This document shows, piece after piece, positions 36,953 to 44,405 of a stretch of DNA of 64,000 nucleotides. The number at the start of each line of letters is the position of its first letter. Within the stretch, counting starts at the first letter, position 1. Both the position numbers and the translations under genes were made by a program. This stretch comes from Halomonas eurihalina (GTDB lineage: Bacteria > Pseudomonadota > Gammaproteobacteria > Pseudomonadales > Halomonadaceae): assembly GCF_008274785.1 (NCBI RefSeq), contig NZ_VTPU01000001.1:1-64000 (forward strand), in the 5' to 3' direction. A model generated the notes under the pieces. The model had not been told where the DNA came from. It made no database searches and saw only the letters and a program-made list of their open reading frames with translations.

Positions 36953-37354
36953 CTCATCACCATTGACCCCTGACCAGTGAAAAGGCTGTAACTCTCTAAC
37001 AGGCTTGAATATTAGCTTATTATCAATATTTGTAATGGCAACAAGTACGTCCCCACCCCAATGGACCAGGCGCTCCTGGCAGATACCACAAGGGGTCAGA
37101 ATCTTGAATGTAGAGTGCTCATCATCACGATAAACACATAGCGAATGGGTAACGGCTTCGTTGAATTTATGTGCTTCCAGATATGCCCCAACTTCCATAC
37201 AAAGCGACAATGCATCATTTTTAGTTTCTGGGGCCACGCTAGTCAGAACCCGCCCAGTTGAAGTCATCACAGCTGCTGCGCCACCCCACCCTTCAGGATA
37301 TCGGTCTAGAACAAGGTTAACCGCAGCATTGTATAAATCCATCTCGACGCTCAT
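36947..37354 (-). CDS. Cytidine-deaminase-fold protein, blasticidin-S deaminase-like (cassette)
   Basis: 135 aa. Zinc-site elements of the deaminase fold are present: a C-x-E in LSLCMEVGAYLEA (residues 51-64) and the PCGICQE motif near residue 92. Layout and length resemble blasticidin-S deaminase and CDD-like enzymes that deaminate cytidine or nucleoside antibiotics. The ATG follows AAGGAT. It is the leftmost cassette. Confidence 0.75.
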   Translation of the reverse strand: MSVEMDLYNAAVNLVLDRYPEGWGGAAAVMTSTGRVLTSVAPETKNDALSLCMEVGAYLEAHKFNEAVTHSLCVYRDDEHSTFKILTPCGICQERLVHWGGDVLVAITNIDNKLIFKPVRELQPFHWSGVNGDEL

Positions 37355-37485
37355 GATTAATCCTTAAAGAGCTATACCCTCACTAATTTAGTCGCTCTAT
37401 TATTCGCTGGACAAATTATCTTGGTAAGGCGTGCTCCCCATTTATGATTTTTAGAAAAGCATGACTACCCCGCCACTCAAGGCAA

Positions 37486-37953
37486 TCATAACTCGCGAGT
37501 CATAAAGGTACTATGTGGGTCCTCTTGGTAGTGAGAGAAGGGACCACAGACTTCGAAGCCAAACCGGGCATAGAGATAACGTGCGGGAACATAGGCTTCT
37601 GCAGAGCCCGTTTCGAGGCTCAGTCGCCGATAACCTCGTTTACTCGCGACATTCATCAAATGCTTCATTATCTCTGAAGCTACCCCTCTTCTAAGATAGG
37701 AAGAGGATGTATGCATAGATTTTATCTCACCATGGTATGGTGTTAGCTCTTTCAGCGCGCCACATCCGGCCAATTCAGCCCCCGACCAAACGCTCCAAAA
37801 GGTTACGTTCTTCGCCTGCAACCCCTTGACATCCAACGCGTGAGCGCTCTCTGGCGGAGAGTGTTTCGCCATATTACTAAGATGCTCCTTCAGTAACTCG
37901 GCCACAACCGGGCGGCTTGGCTCGTCCTCTATAACAACAAAAGAAACCGTCAT
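37486..37953 (-). CDS. GNAT-family N-acetyltransferase (cassette)
   Basis: 155 aa. The acetyl-CoA motif reads MHTSSSYLRRGVASEIMKHLMNVASKRGY, followed by LSLETGSAEAYVPARYLYARFGFEVCGPF. This resembles small PhnO/ElaA-like acetyltransferases common in integron cassettes. The substrate is unknown. The site to its left (37355-37485) is too degenerate to define confidently. Confidence 0.85.
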   Translation of the reverse strand: MTVSFVVIEDEPSRPVVAELLKEHLSNMAKHSPPESAHALDVKGLQAKNVTFWSVWSGAELAGCGALKELTPYHGEIKSMHTSSSYLRRGVASEIMKHLMNVASKRGYRRLSLETGSAEAYVPARYLYARFGFEVCGPFSHYQEDPHSTFMTREL

Positions 37954-38034
37954 GGTTATCTGACTCCATTGACCAACATCTAAACTAACAGAAAACTTGA
38001 ATTTCCAAAAAACAACTTCGCATGATAACGCTTG

Positions 38035-38388
38035 TCAAATAACACTAGGAACTACGGTAGATTGATGATGCAACATTTTCCAGCGACCACTTTCCTTTAC
38101 CCAAATAGAGCTTCGATAGGCTATTTCCACGGCTGACTTTATCGACCTATACGTAACCAAAATGTGTTTATCACCCAGCGCCCTGAACTCAAAATTACTG
38201 AGCTGATAATTAGTTTCACCAGAAAAGTCAGCATTACTTAGTACGTCATGTTTACGAATCACCATTCCGGAGCTACCAAACTCAAGAAACTCATCTGCTA
38301 GCAACTTCTGAAGACGGGCAACATTCTTTCGGGTGTCGGGATCTACCAGCTCCATTTCTAATGCTTCAATTTCTCGAAAAACATCCAT
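38035..38388 (-). CDS. DUF4440/SnoaL-like NTF2-fold protein (cassette)
   Basis: 117 aa. The pattern REIEALEMELVDPDTRKNVARLQKLLADEFLEFGSSG, then SNFEFRALGDKHILVTYRS and SSIWVKESGRWKMLHHQST, fits DUF4440 proteins. The ATG at 38388 follows a GGGATTAGAG stretch; a TTG at 38400 is possible. No enzymatic role is known for this group in general. Confidence 0.78.
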   Translation of the reverse strand: MDVFREIEALEMELVDPDTRKNVARLQKLLADEFLEFGSSGMVIRKHDVLSNADFSGETNYQLSNFEFRALGDKHILVTYRSIKSAVEIAYRSSIWVKESGRWKMLHHQSTVVPSVI

Positions 38389-38413
38389 CTCTAATCCCAA
38401 TTACCATTTCGAC

Positions 38414-38500
38414 CTATGACGCGCACAAAATGCCTCAGCCAAAGACCGAAACACATAAAGAGGTGCGCTTCCGCTCGTCACCCGGAGTCAACAGTTAGGC
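38414..38500 (-). repeat. attC site after the YciI-like cassette
   Basis: R'' is GCCTAAC (complement of 38494-38500), followed by an imperfect palindromic centre. R' is a degenerate GTCATAG (38414-38420). Confidence 0.6.
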
Positions 38501-38502
38501 AC

Positions 38503-38757
38503 TCACTTGGCATTCCATTCATAAACAGTGACGATTGACGACTTTGATATATGCACCGGATCACTAAATGCGATGGCCTTTGCTTCCTCCAGATCCGCCG
38601 CCCTAATCAGATAAGCACCTCCAGATTTATCCGTAAAAGGGCCAGCAAGCTCAAGCTGGCCTTTCTCTCTAAGATCATCAAGAAACGCATAGTGCGCTTC
38701 GATGACTGATGGATCAAACTGAGGTGTGCGGAAGGTCGTAACCAGATACCTAAGCAT
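38503..38757 (-). CDS. YciI-like (DGPF domain) protein (cassette)
   Basis: 84 aa. The small ferredoxin-like YciI fold is indicated by MLRYLVTTFRTP, AHYAFLDDLREKGQLELAGPFTDKSGG and a conserved His/Asp arrangement. YciI proteins may be dehalogenase- or lactonase-like enzymes, not firmly assigned. The ATG at 38757 follows AAAGGAAA; the frame continues upstream into the attC region. Confidence 0.78.
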   Translation of the reverse strand: MLRYLVTTFRTPQFDPSVIEAHYAFLDDLREKGQLELAGPFTDKSGGAYLIRAADLEEAKAIAFSDPVHISKSSIVTVYEWNAK

Positions 38758-39076
38758 GCGTTTTCCTTTTACCAGATACCTAACACTCAAATATGCAGCA
38801 TCCACATAGTTGTGCTCGTCACACTATGCGACACTACTCAGATTTTGACGAAAACAGCCCCCCTTGGCAGGTTTTCTTGCCAAAAAACATCGGGGACTAC
38901 ATGCTCCATCGAAGTCTTTTGTCACGCATATGCCATGTAGACTGAGACGCCTCCCTTTGGATGCCACGTCAACAAGCAAACAGTGCAGCCACCCAAACGC
39001 AACACATTACGCCACAAAGAATAAAATTGATTCAAAACTGCAAATGTAAAAAGCCATCTTGAACATCATGTTAGTT
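38758..39076 (-). other. 319-bp stretch without a gene between the YciI-like and FosA-like cassettes
   Basis: Bounded by R''-like AACTAAC after fosA (39070-39076) and R'-like GTTAGGT (38778-38784). The distance of about 300 bp is far longer than a normal attC. It probably holds a gene-less or decayed cassette plus attC parts. A small hairpin TTGGCA...TGCCAA lies near 38864-38883. No credible coding frame was found. Confidence 0.5.
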
Positions 39077-39478
39077 TTAAAGCCAAACGAGCCCATCATA
39101 TGGCTTTCTTTTAAGTTCCTCGAGCCTGCTCTCGAGCGAGCCTACGTGTAATTCTAATTTGTGGCCATCGGGATCCAGAATATAAAGCGACTGCCCTTCA
39201 CTTTTGTTTTTCTTCCAAACTTCCACACCTAGAGAAACGATGCGGGAAGCGTAGACCTCGAATTCAGTCGATGAAACGTCGAATGCAATATGAGTGTAGT
39301 CGCTCTTGGGACACGGTTCATCGCAAGACAGGCAGAACCATAAGTTACCCACAGATAGATAAGCCCCTTCATTCCATCTGACGTGAGCAGAAAAATTCAG
39401 AACATCTCGATAAAACTGGAGAGAGCGCTCCAAGTCACTGACTGCGATAGTTATGTGATTGATTCCTGAAATCACCAT
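39077..39478 (-). CDS. FosA-like fosfomycin thiol transferase (cassette)
   Basis: 133 aa VOC-superfamily metalloenzyme matching the FosA pattern almost throughout: GINHITIAVSDLERSLQFY with metal ligand His8, YTHIAFDVS with the second histidine, and LYILDPDGHKLELHVG with the glutamate ligand. FosA adds glutathione to fosfomycin, opening the epoxide. VOC relatives with other substrates exist, so resistance is probable but unproven. fosA-type genes are known integron cassettes. Confidence 0.85.
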   Translation of the reverse strand: MVISGINHITIAVSDLERSLQFYRDVLNFSAHVRWNEGAYLSVGNLWFCLSCDEPCPKSDYTHIAFDVSSTEFEVYASRIVSLGVEVWKKNKSEGQSLYILDPDGHKLELHVGSLESRLEELKRKPYDGLVWL

Positions 39479-39589
39479 TTACTCCATTAAATATAACTCC
39501 CAGCTCACCGGAAAAATGGGAGCAGAGCGAGTAATTTATCCGGCGAAACTGATTTGTGACTTACTTCCCCCTATCCTCAGATACTGTAT

Positions 39590-39968
39590 TTACCCATGCT
39601 TCTTCGTATATTCTTGGAGTTCTGGAAACTTTTCCTGCGGCGGAAACTTAGGAAAGCTATGCTCTGCTCCAGTAGTGGCCCACCCAAGCTTTTCATCCGT
39701 GTAAGTTTCAATGAATGGCTTGTACGTTCGAGAATCATCTAGCATAATTTAGCGTACATTTACAAAGTCATCCATGACTTCATGGTCGAGTGAAAAACCA
39801 GCTCATGCAATGCCCACAGAAAAAGTGATGCGTGGTTCCACGCAGCCCGCCGATAACAGGCTCCCCGGATGTGATCGACAAGTCAGTACTCGAAAATAGC
39901 GAACTCAAACTAAATGCGCTTGACGTCATTCTCTGACATCCTGTGCAGTGACAAGCCATTGTGATCAT
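39590..39968 (-). pseudogene. Decayed GFA-family cassette gene
   Basis: The first frame begins [21 protein letters not shown] and stops at 39780 after MSWFFTRP. Another frame then continues with MDDFVNV and, after a further stop, [21 protein letters not shown] and the typical GFA C-terminus EHSFPKFPP. The usual N-terminal CxC segment is missing. At least one frameshift and one stop make it non-functional. Confidence 0.7.
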
Positions 39969-40133
39969 TGGAATTGCAATAACTTAAAATTCTATCTTCC
40001 CGCACCGGCAGCGACCCTTAATGTTATGATATATACTGTTCACTATAACCTATCTCCAAATTTAATAGGTTTAAAACTTTTACGCATCCCGACGAGCCAA
40101 GGAATTGGCGGCAAGGTACGGTCATTCACGCAG

Positions 40134-40191
40134 AGCTAACGTGCTGGATGAAGCGAAGCGTAAGCCAGTCACGTTGAGCGACGTGTTGAAC
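40134..40191 (-). repeat. attC site (contains an 18-mer shared with another site)
   Basis: R'' GTTCAAC (complement of 40185-40191) and R' GTTAGCT (complement of 40134-40140) enclose the inner arms ACGTGACTGG / CCAGCACGT. It contains TGAAGCGAAGCGTAAGCC at 40149-40166, identical in the site at 41901-41982. Confidence 0.75.
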
Positions 40192-40209
40192 AGACCTTCG
40201 GTGTGACTA

Positions 40210-40596
40210 CTACCGGACCAGGGCTTGGAGCATTCCAAGCCTTTCATCGGCCGTAAAGACACCTTCCGAGACTGCGTTCTCGAACAGTCGAACCCAGTTG
40301 ACTACATCTATATCCGCTGGACGTGTCTGGAACTGGCCATTTTTCCACCACGCCATCCGGATTTCTTCGCAACGCCCTTTCGTATAAATCCGTTCGAGAC
40401 AGATTCCGTGCTTTTCCTGGTCTTCCCACGCACGCGCAAGGACATAGCAGTAGTCTGTCTCTTGGATTGCGAGAGCCCTAGCTTCACCTTCGGTCATATG
40501 CCGCTCCATGATCCGTGCACCGACCAAGCCCATCCGACGAAAACCGCGAAGCATTTTTTGGTCGAGTGGAAAGCATGGTTGGACGTTTTCACTCAA
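40210..40596 (-). CDS. Uncharacterised 128-residue cassette protein
   Basis: Not recognised. Soluble, with RALAIQETDYCYVLARAWEDQEKHGICLERIY and MAWWKNGQFQTRPADIDVVNWVRLFENAVSEGVF; no known catalytic motif is visible. A TTG at 40596 has AAGG 6 nt upstream and a GTG at 40602 is the alternative. The start overlaps the stop of the membrane-protein gene, with no attC between them, so both appear to share one cassette and be co-translated. Confidence 0.6.
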   Translation of the reverse strand: MSENVQPCFPLDQKMLRGFRRMGLVGARIMERHMTEGEARALAIQETDYCYVLARAWEDQEKHGICLERIYTKGRCEEIRMAWWKNGQFQTRPADIDVVNWVRLFENAVSEGVFTADERLGMLQALVR

Positions 40597-41017
40597 AGTC
40601 ACCCTTCTGTGTGACTATTGTTGTAATTGCAGCAATCATGGTTGCGATACTACCCAGTGATGCTTGAATAGCCTCGCCTAGCTCGCGATATGGATTTAGC
40701 CACATAAACAGCAAGCCAATAGCTGAAATCACACCAAGAACCGTAACCATTACTGAGGCAGTGATAACTTTTCCTTTGGGTGCAAGATATAGTGTTATGT
40801 ATGCGTAAAGCCACCCAAAGGCTAACGATGAAATGACAGGAAGGATATATAAAAAGTACCAACCGTCCTCACTAAACCCACCCTGCATCTTCATTCCAAA
40901 CCATTGCATTAGGGTAAGCAGAAATGTGCCAATACTCGCGCCAACTACTGCTGCAAATGGAAGCAATGGCCATATCCACCATTGTGATGAACTTCGTTGT
41001 GGATTCTTGTAATTCAT
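40589..41017 (-). CDS. Four-helix membrane protein, first gene of a two-gene cassette
   Basis: 142 aa, no family recognised. Hydrophobic segments lie near residues 14-38, 55-75, 85-105 and 118-135. The ATG at 41017 follows CGGAGG; the frame runs open upstream through attC. The downstream gene overlaps its stop. Cassettes with two coupled genes are less usual and often encode interacting partners such as toxin-antitoxin pairs, but nothing in the sequence identifies one here. Confidence 0.65.
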   Translation of the reverse strand: MNYKNPQRSSSQWWIWPLLPFAAVVGASIGTFLLTLMQWFGMKMQGGFSEDGWYFLYILPVISSLAFGWLYAYITLYLAPKGKVITASVMVTVLGVISAIGLLFMWLNPYRELGEAIQASLGSIATMIAAITTIVTQKGDFE

Positions 41018-41035
41018 AAGAGTAGCCTCCGAACT

Positions 41036-41088
41036 ACTTACCGCCCACAGCACGGGAAAATTTACCCCTGTGCCTTTGATAGTTAGGG
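41036..41088 (-). repeat. attC site after the AadA-like cassette
   Basis: R'' CCCTAAC (complement of 41082-41088) with inner arms GGCACAGGGG / CCGTGCTGTGGGC. R' is degenerate, GGTAAGT (complement of 41036-41042). Confidence 0.6.
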
Positions 41089-41097
41089 CTTTGCTCA

Positions 41098-41884
41098 CTA
41101 CAGATCACCAAGATTCTCCTCAATTTTCTTTTTCATATGTAAAACAAGTTCCTCCATACCCTCATACTTGTCTTCCCATCTATCTTTAATCCTTCCAAGG
41201 TAGCCTTCTCGGGCGTACTTCAACAACCTCGCATGCTTAGGAGGGGCTTGATTTTCAGCCCATACCGAGGCAATATCCTTCGATGCGATATCACCAGTAG
41301 TAGCCGTCAGCCACATCCGCGACAATGTCAAAACCACATTTCGTTCATCACCAACAGTCTCGGTTAATAGATCTGGCAAGAAATCACGGATAGCATTTTT
41401 GATATCAGCTAGTGGCACCGGCTCAAAAAACCTCAGAAGCATCACTTCCATACAGCGGCAAGCTGTTATCGAGTACCTTTTTCAGAACAATGGTTAGATC
41501 AGGATCGCGTGTAGGCTCCGACACGCTCTCAGCCTCGAGCTTTTCTCGCAACCACTCACCATAGACGAATTCAGCCCGAGGCGGAAATCGCCAAGGGACA
41601 GCATCAGGCACTGCGACCACAGTAAGCTCTACCGGCCTTGTGCCTTTCGAGTTTCCGATAGCCCCAGATAATCTCATCAGTCGGGCAACCAAGGATTTCC
41701 TTTGCAGAAAGGTAGGCGAATGAGTGACCGCGACCAACACGTCAACGTCACTGTCACGTTTTAGGCCACCCACGATCGCCGATCCGTAAAGGTAGACACC
41801 GACGATCAAATCACCAAGCACGGCTTCAACGACTGACTGGGCGTGCTTTGCTTCTTCTGGGATCTCTAGATCTGCCATATGCAT
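41098..41884 (-). pseudogene. AadA-like aminoglycoside nucleotidyltransferase, frameshifted
   Basis: The first frame (41423-41884) has the nucleotidyltransferase motif LYGSAIVGGLKRDSDVDVLV and ends SLPLYGSDASEVF. The second (41098-41451) continues FEPVPLADIKNAI, TVGDERNVVLTLSRMWLTATTG and ARLLKYAREGYLG, as in the C-terminal domain of ANT(3'')-type enzymes. A run of six T where five would keep frame breaks it. Whole length equals about 261 codons, the family norm. The ATG at 41884 follows AAGGA. Confidence 0.85.
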
Positions 41885-41900
41885 CGGAATTCCTTTTGCC

Positions 41901-41982
41901 CTAACGCTCAGCTTTGGGGCGGCTGAAGCGAAGCGTAAGCCGTCCCAGCCGCGATAGCGGCGACAATAGCGCCTTATTATGT
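41901..41982 (-). repeat. attC site with degenerate R''
   Basis: R' GTTAGGG (complement of 41901-41907); R'' has drifted to ACATAAT (complement of 41976-41982). Inner arms pair as GGGACGGCTTACG and CAGCCGCCCC. It shares TGAAGCGAAGCGTAAGCC (41926-41943) with the site at 40134-40191. Confidence 0.65.
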
Positions 41983-42062
41983 GAACACACCCCCACCTAC
42001 AGACCTTTCCTTGTTCTTTCTATTGCGGACTTAACCGCCGATAAAGCCTGAGGACTATTCGT

Positions 42063-42248
42063 TCAACGGGTAGTTCTGAGCATAGACGCCATTCTCTCAG
42101 TAATTTCTTTTGGCTCATAGCTCGCCAACTCAGAAGAAGAATCCATACTTATTTCCTCAAAACATTTAACTACCGTAGCCCCTTCACTTCGAGTAGAGTT
42201 GCTTTTCCTGGTCTGCTGAATGCCATACCTAAACTCCTTAAGCCACAT
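42063..42248 (-). CDS. Short hypothetical cassette frame, perhaps interrupted
   Basis: 61 codons starting MWLKEFRYGIQQTRKSN at the edge of an attC site and ending LRTTR at a TGA. The same frame then runs a further 21 codons (TNSPQALSAVKSAIERTRKGL) to a TAG, so the TGA may be a premature stop. No family is recognised, and the start has no clear ribosome site. Confidence 0.35.
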   Translation of the reverse strand: MWLKEFRYGIQQTRKSNSTRSEGATVVKCFEEISMDSSSELASYEPKEITERMASMLRTTR

Positions 42249-42319
42249 AACGCCTAAAGTAGCGGCCGAGTGGAGTGAGGCCCAACCCCGCGGGGCGGTG
42301 CTGCCTGTTCTTATTATGC
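42245..42319 (-). repeat. attC site with degenerate R''
   Basis: R' GTTATGT (complement of 42245-42251); R'' drifted to GCATAAT (complement of 42313-42319). The GC-rich centre CCGCCCCGCGGGG forms the inner hairpin. Confidence 0.55.
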
Positions 42320-42328
42320 CGATTATGC

Positions 42329-42927
42329 CTACTTCCTCCGAACCTTGGGCCCCAAGAAATCCTCAACTTCATTAATAGCGTCTAAAACCCTCACACTAAA
42401 CTCATCATCATCTGAGACGAAGTAAACCACTTTGTCGTTTTCAGCCACCCTATCTGGGTTATTGTCGACTTGTGTGCCTGGACCAGCGTATGCTCCCTTC
42501 ATCCAGAAATGCAGCCAGATTGCGCCTCTAACATCTCCGATTCTTTTTTTGATTTCATTGAAGCAGTCATGAGCCTCATCAGACCAAACAATTTTTGTTT
42601 CTAGACGTATAGTTTGCATCTCGGCCCATATTTCATACAGGTGATTCATGCGCTCACCATAAATTCGCTGCTCTTCCTCGATTCTACGTCCGGCTTCAAC
42701 CTCTTCCTTGCTCAAATGGAGAACAGGGTTTCTTACGTTTTGAAGAGCCAGCTGAATCTCATAATCCTTTAAAATTGCTTTTTCGCCAACTCGTACTCAC
42801 TTGTTCCGCGAAGCTGTCTTCTCCATGTCGAAAGACCAAACACATTAATAAGTAGAGCACCAACTGCACCAATAATAGAAATCACATCTTTGGTTAAAGA
42901 CCAATCAACTTTGCTTACTAAAACCAT
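42329..42927 (-). pseudogene. Membrane-anchored cassette protein split by a one-base frameshift
   Basis: The first frame (from ATG 42927) encodes DWSLTKDVISIIGAVGALLINVFGLSTWRRQL, a single membrane helix, and stops after ELAKKQF. Shifting by -1 at the run of five A restores AKKAILKDYEIQLALQNV, continuing into the helical 42329-42715 frame with EEVEAGRRIEEEQRIYGERMNHL. The total is about 198 residues: one N-terminal helix plus a cytoplasmic domain of unknown function. The A5G context is close to, but not, the A6G slippery heptamer. Confidence 0.7.
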
Positions 42928-42948
42928 AAACTCAATGCATTCTCCTAA

Positions 42949-43040
42949 ACATAACATTGCGTATCACCAGCAGAAAAAACATAGCAACAAGTAACGAAGA
43001 GCGGTGCTTTTTTCTATCCTAGTGCATGCGATTGTTATGA
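42949..43040 (-). repeat. attC site after the HNH cassette
   Basis: R'' TCATAAC (complement of 43034-43040) and R' GTTATGT (complement of 42949-42955), 92 bp. R'' overlaps the HNH stop codon. Confidence 0.65.
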
Positions 43041-43631
43041 TCGGCGCTCACGAAGCCTCTTAATTTCTTCAACACTGAACGGCTCTTTTCGGGTATGTGC
43101 GATACGGTGACAAGTGGGGCAAAGACAAACTAACTCATCAAGAGAAACGTCGCGCATCCCGTTTTCAGCAAGCGGCTTTATATGGTGGCACTCGATGACA
43201 AACCGTCCTTCGAGCTGAAGACGGAACTCGCAGGCTTGGCATGTATAGTCATCCCTCTTCTTGCACTTGGCCACTATACTGGCGTTCCGAGCCAGAGTAG
43301 TGATCTTTCTATCAATCTCATAGCCTTCAATAGCTTTTATATCGTCAAGAGCGTAGTCGGCTCGTAGCTTAGTTGCATTTGTTGTATCACGCATGCGGTG
43401 GCTAAGTGAACAATCAGGGTTTCTATCTAGGTGTTCAAAATGAGCAGAAGCGTGGCCGCCGCCACGATGTGGTCTGACAGGCTCTCCGCACTCGATGCAA
43501 CTAAAGTTAAGATGTGACCAGCGATTTCCGCCGTCGCTCCGCTTCAGTTCAAGTTCAAGTTCAAGTGCACGATCAACACTGATTTTCTGGTTACGGTACA
43601 GACATTCGGTTACCGTTGGCATAATTTTCAC
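43035..43631 (-). CDS. HNH endonuclease-domain protein (cassette)
   Basis: 198 aa. An N-terminal zinc-ribbon-like part has FSCIECGEPVRPHRGG and AHFEHLDRNPDC, resembling the CoiA-like nuclease layout. The C-terminal HNH domain shows CQACEFRLQ, ECHHIKPLAENG and LVCLCPTCHRIAH. It is likely a DNA endonuclease of the restriction or defence type. A hexamer run encodes LELELELK (43548-43565 on the complement). There is no cognate methylase in the cassette. Confidence 0.82.
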   Translation of the reverse strand: MKIMPTVTECLYRNQKISVDRALELELELKRSDGGNRWSHLNFSCIECGEPVRPHRGGGHASAHFEHLDRNPDCSLSHRMRDTTNATKLRADYALDDIKAIEGYEIDRKITTLARNASIVAKCKKRDDYTCQACEFRLQLEGRFVIECHHIKPLAENGMRDVSLDELVCLCPTCHRIAHTRKEPFSVEEIKRLRERRS

Positions 43632-43646
43632 CAGATTGTTTTTAGT

Positions 43647-43773
43647 TCATAACACCCACTTAAGTGGTGAGCAACGCTACCACGACACTCAATTATTACA
43701 CCTTATATACAAAAACAAAATCAAACCAAAGCCCGCCGAGCGTTGCGAACCCATCTTGAAACGTTTGTTATAT
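43647..43773 (-). repeat. Long attC site (127 bp)
   Basis: R'' ATATAAC (complement of 43767-43773), R' GTTATGA (complement of 43647-43653). Inner arms GGGTTCGCAACGC / GCGTTGCTCACC pair over a long, VCR-like stem. Confidence 0.7.
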
Positions 43774-44280
43774 GCGTGTTTGAGTAGACAGTGTAACTAG
43801 ATCATCGCTGTCGTATAAACGCTGTTTAGACTCTTGCATACCCAGCTTGCGGAGTAGTTTTTCTGATGCCAGATTTTCAACTACCGCCACACCAAAAACC
43901 TCAGATACAAAGCCCGTCTCCAAGGTAAAATTTAGAACGGCCTTTGAAGCTTCAAACGCGTACCCTTTACCTTGATATTGAGGTATTAATGCATATCTAA
44001 TATCTGAAAAGTTAGATTAGGGAATTAGCTCAATGCCGACATAACCGATTTTTTGAGACGGATTATCCTTTAACGCTACAACAAAAGTGCCATAACCTCT
44101 CGACCAGTGAGCCACTTTGCTTGGTACGTAATTCTGGATGCATTCCAAGCTAAAAGGTTCTCCACCAGGCAAATATCTCGTTATTTCAGCGCAAGCAAGA
44201 AGCTTTTCATAAATATCAATATCTTCTGAGGTTACAGGTCTGAGTATTAATCTTTCAGTCTCAATCATCGAATTATCCAT
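43768..44280 (-). pseudogene. RimJ-type GNAT acetyltransferase with in-frame stop (cassette)
   Basis: The start MDNSMIETERLILRPVTSEDIDIYEKLL is typical of RimJ/RimL acetyltransferases. After KIGYVGIELIP a TAA (44017-44019) interrupts, and the same frame continues with SNFSDIRYALIPQYQGKGYA and FEASKAVLNFTLE to RLYDSDDLVTLSTQTRI. Total 170 codons, a full-length domain. The acetyl-CoA motif (QYQGKGYA) lies after the stop, so the product is inactive unless read through. Confidence 0.8.
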
Positions 44281-44291
44281 TTCCTCTAAGC

Positions 44292-44405
44292 ATATAACGC
44301 CAGAGTTAAGTCGACCCGTGGCGAGGTGAATACTGCGTGCTAGCGTAGTGTAAAAGCACGTAGGTGGAGATCCGATACGGGTTCGGCTTGAACGAATTGT
44401 TAGTC
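44292..44405 (-). repeat. attC site (114 bp)
   Basis: R'' GACTAAC (complement of 44399-44405) overlaps the GNAT stop; R' GTTATAT (complement of 44292-44298). Long arms CGTTCAAGCCGAACCCGT / ACGGGTCGACTTAAC. Confidence 0.8.

Noticed and set aside
40225..40614. 129-codon + strand frame in the cassette array
   Set aside because: It is antisense to the better-supported leftward cassette gene, and cassette genes follow the array direction.
43540..43575. Hexamer run considered as a phase-variation tract
   Set aside because: Changing hexamer number adds or removes two codons without shifting frame, so on/off switching is not expected.
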